Assembly: GCA_014529385.2 (NCBI GenBank)
Contig: CM043942.1
Location: 29,634,969-29,698,968 of the forward strand
Origin: Adiantum capillus-veneris
Taxonomy: Eukaryota > Streptophyta > Polypodiopsida > Polypodiales > Pteridaceae
Length of the DNA: 64,000 bases
Reading direction: 5' to 3'
Shown here: positions 62,169-64,000 of the stretch, one piece after another
Position numbering within the stretch: position 1 is the first letter of the stretch
Layout of the letters: every line of letters starts with the position of its first letter
Program-made: the position numbers and the translations under genes
Notes under the pieces: model-generated
Databases searched by the model: none
Told to the model about the DNA's origin: nothing
Seen by the model: only the letters and a program-made list of their open reading frames with translations

Positions 62169-62452
62169 ACACAGTCACAGCGCTCCAAAAGCTCACTTTG
62201 ATTAATAATCCGCCCTTAGGTTACAAAAACTTTGGCTTATATACCTCAGCCTTGGAGGTGAGAACATCTCTAACTAATTACATCAGCAAGTGAAATTACT
62301 TCGGGATTACAAGCTGGAAACTCAATTGAGTCCCGTTACTTAATGAATGGCTCAAATCAAAATTAATGTCGGAAAGACATTTATTACAATCAATGGTTAC
62401 AAAATGATGAGTGTGAGCAAAAATGTGGGTGTGATCCTCTGCTGGCTCAACA
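61458..62452 (-). repeat. Second GYP-I copy, 3' LTR
   Basis: 995 bp, longer than the other two because of a CT run of about 41 units (62084-62166). The ends are TGTTGAGCC and CCTTAACA on the element strand. TATA-like tatataag lies at 62236-62243 (minus). Confidence 0.95.
62084..62166 (-). repeat. (GA)n microsatellite in the second GYP-I LTR
   Basis: About 41 perfect CT units on the plus strand, that is GA on the element strand. The two other LTRs have 25 units and an interrupted run at the same place. Confidence 0.95.
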
Positions 62453-62453
62453 C

Positions 62454-62454
<1 letters not shown>

Positions 62455-62485
<31 letters not shown>
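62455..62485 (-). repeat. 31-base homopolymer in the polypurine tract
   Basis: Thirty-one consecutive C on the plus strand (G on the element strand) occupy the polypurine-tract position. GYP-I has only eight or nine G there. Length may be affected by sequencing or assembly error. Confidence 0.85.
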
Positions 62486-62486
<1 letters not shown>

Positions 62487-62584
62487 CGTTCATGTCGTCC
62501 CTGACATGACTTTTATGCTTGGTCAATAAAGTCCTGTCGTCTTGAGCATCTACAAATGTGATTCGTATCGTAGGTTGCCGATGA

Positions 62585-64000
62585 TCAAGGTTGGGCCGAA
62601 TATTTTGCTTTCGTGGGTGAAAAGGCCGGTGTAGAAAGCTTCTTCGAATGTTTGCATGTGGAAGCTAGGCAAAAACATAATCCTTTGGTATAGGAGGTGT
62701 ACACTTTTGGAGAAGGCTGCAATGAAAGATCGTACATCATATCAGACACCGTGTCGGCCGTCGATAGTAGACTCGAGGTCGTGGCTTTATCTGGCGCGAA
62801 CACTTCAATGCAAGCTAAGAGAGTCCTGCAGATTTTCTTGAGCATCTGACATGAAAGGTCAGGAGAGCCAGTAAAGAGCTTGATGGTGCCCGTTAGGGTT
62901 TTCACCATGTAGGCTTTACCTATTCTCTCTCCTGCCTTTGGTCCTGGCATCCTGGGATAATTAAGCGAATTTGGCTTCTTTTCTGCAATCCTGCCATGCT
63001 CTTTCCAGTTTTTGACTCTTGGCACCGGGCAGAAGGTTGCATCCTCCCGAATCTCCTTTGGTGCCTCCACCAAGTAGATGAGGTAGGCTGGGTATTTGTT
63101 CAGCCAACCTTTCCTCCATCTAGGTTGTGAATCTACTATCTTCTTTGATTGTTCCTCGTTTGTGATGTCGCCTTCATAAAGAGCGACATACTGCTCCCCT
63201 TCTAGTCTCTTTTTCGTCTTTAGCACTTCAAATTTCATCAAAGGGAAAGGCAGGCTGGGTTGCATCCACTGTTCATGGAGCACTTTTGTGTCTAGTCCCT
63301 GAAGTCTAATGGAGATTAGGAGTCTCCTCTCCCATTCCATTTCCCCCTTGGCACTCTCCTCTGCTGACTTTTCTATTTGGTCTTGGAGCCTTTGTTCTTC
63401 TTCTTCAGAGATTCTTGAAGTGGAGGCCACCTCTTGAGCTGGGGCTGGATCTTCAATTGTGGTTACCTCTCCAGTTTCTGGTAGCTCTATGGCTGCTCCA
63501 CATGATTCTTCTTGTGGTGTCTCTGTCTCTCTTCTTTGTTGCTCTTGTAGATCTTGGAGCTGTTTGCGGAGGGCCTCATTCTCTGTCCGTAGTGTTTGAT
63601 TTTCTAATGTGAGCCTCTCCTCTGCGGCCAATGATCCCTCCGCAATGTGCAACCTTTGCACTTGCTCTAATCTTAGCTCTCTTTGTAAGCTTCGGACCTG
63701 GTCTTCCAAAACTGGTACGATAGCTCCCTCTTGTTCGGTTCCTGCTCTGCTAACTCTAGAGGTAGACCTGAGTCTAGTGATTGTTCTTTCTTGGAGCTCG
63801 ACTCTTTCCCTTAGCTCAATGAGCTCATCCTTAGCCGCCTCCAACTCATCCTCTATCCGCTCCCTTGCTTCCTGTGCACTTGTTACTTCTCTTGAAGCCT
63901 CGGCTAGTTGGAGTATCAAACCGTCTCTCTCGTTTTCCGCGTCGTAGAGTGATGCTTTATGACTTTCAGATTCAATCATAGCATTCTCTAAATTTCTCTG
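62585..64000 (-). CDS. Third ORF of second GYP-I copy (partial): coiled coil and C-terminal domain
   Basis: A minus-strand frame of 472 codons, open to the window edge. The first about 215 residues are a continuous coiled coil (AEASREVTSAQEARERIEDE, ELRERVELQERTITRLRS, LRTENEALRKQLQDL). An acidic Pro/Thr linker follows, then the conserved C-terminal domain (QPRWRKGWLNKYPAYLIYLV, LTGTIKLFTGSPDLSCQML, LSTADTVSDMMYDLSLQPSP). A one-base deletion near 62700 changes the last 30 residues compared with 39997-40812. No signal peptide or membrane segment is seen in this part. Function is unknown; self-association through the coiled coil is likely. Confidence 0.85.
   Translation of the reverse strand, partial: QRNLENAMIESESHKASLYDAENERDGLILQLAEASREVTSAQEARERIEDELEAAKDELIELRERVELQERTITRLRSTSRVSRAGTEQEGAIVPVLEDQVRSLQRELRLEQVQRLHIAEGSLAAEERLTLENQTLRTENEALRKQLQDLQEQQRRETETPQEESCGAAIELPETGEVTTIEDPAPAQEVASTSRISEEEEQRLQDQIEKSAEESAKGEMEWERRLLISIRLQGLDTKVLHEQWMQPSLPFPLMKFEVLKTKKRLEGEQYVALYEGDITNEEQSKKIVDSQPRWRKGWLNKYPAYLIYLVEAPKEIREDATFCPVPRVKNWKEHGRIAEKKPNSLNYPRMPGPKAGERIGKAYMVKTLTGTIKLFTGSPDLSCQMLKKICRTLLACIEVFAPDKATTSSLLSTADTVSDMMYDLSLQPSPKVYTSYTKGLCFCLASTCKHSKKLSTPAFSPTKAKYSAQP

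Larger units (their letters stand above)
61458..64000 (-). mobile_element. Second GYP-I copy, 3' end only (cut by window edge)
   Basis: The minus-strand 3' LTR (61458-62452) is preceded by a 31-base G tract (element strand) and the third ORF. The sequence closely follows GYP-I 39370-41827. The base-pairs at 61453-61457 (aaggt) would be one target duplication; the other end lies beyond the window. This copy shows the third ORF with a cleaner frame. Confidence 0.95.

Noticed and set aside
62296-62526. Open frame with a glycine or proline run
   Set aside because: Translation of the 31-base homopolymer in the polypurine tract, not a gene.

Overview
The window looks like repeat-rich intergenic DNA from a land plant with a large genome. 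The evidence is the density of LTR retrotransposons, the plant-type primer binding sites (initiator tRNA-Met for Ty1/copia, tRNA-Asp for Ty3/gypsy), the Tat/Ogre/Athila-like pol and the nested insertions. No host gene, rRNA or tRNA gene, or CRISPR array could be supported. The species cannot be fixed from the sequence alone.

Layout. 1-8184 is AT-rich decayed DNA with two short tandem duplications and a possible copia RT scrap. 8185-9470 is a decayed copia protease-integrase remnant. 9764-18607 is a copia element (here COP1, + strand, 227-bp LTRs, target duplication CTCTT), interrupted at 11237-16783 by a second copia of another family (COP2, 192-bp LTRs). 18613-20273 is gene-free flank. 20274-60500 is a three-level nest. 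The outermost element is a non-autonomous gypsy-like element (GYP-O, + strand, 923/859-bp LTRs, target duplication CAAGG). Inside it sits a copia on the minus strand (COP4, 22309-46573). Inside COP4 sits a 19-kb gypsy element (GYP-I, 22758-41827, + strand, 968/965-bp LTRs, target duplication GTGAT). A further minus-strand copia of the COP1 family (COP3, 49940-54910, target duplication TGCAA) interrupts the gag-like gene of GYP-O. From 61458 to the window edge is the 3' end of a second GYP-I copy on the minus strand.

The most interesting content is GYP-I. Its pol is Tat/Ogre/Athila-like, but it carries several unusual features together: two complete aspartic protease domains (one before RT, one after integrase), two tandem integrase zinc-binding modules with identical His/Cys spacing exactly 117 codons apart, a basic region with seven K-Q-x-W-x-P-K-like repeats, a purine tract directly after pol as well as the usual one before the 3' LTR, a long third ORF region (coiled coil plus a conserved C-terminal domain), and nine copies of an almost invariant 20-24-bp perfect dyad centred on ACGCGT. 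The dyads fall in two clusters, four before gag and five between pol and the third ORF. GYP-O shares the gag N-terminal module, a zinc knuckle, a decayed protease-like segment and the tryptophan repeat region, but has no RT or integrase. This suggests a non-autonomous relative that keeps the same accessory cassette.

By eye the relative ages fit the nesting. GYP-I LTRs are nearly identical, COP3 and COP4 LTRs differ at a few percent, GYP-O LTRs differ more, and COP1 LTRs differ most. Every coding region carries some stops, frameshifts or deletions, so no element here is clearly autonomous as it stands.
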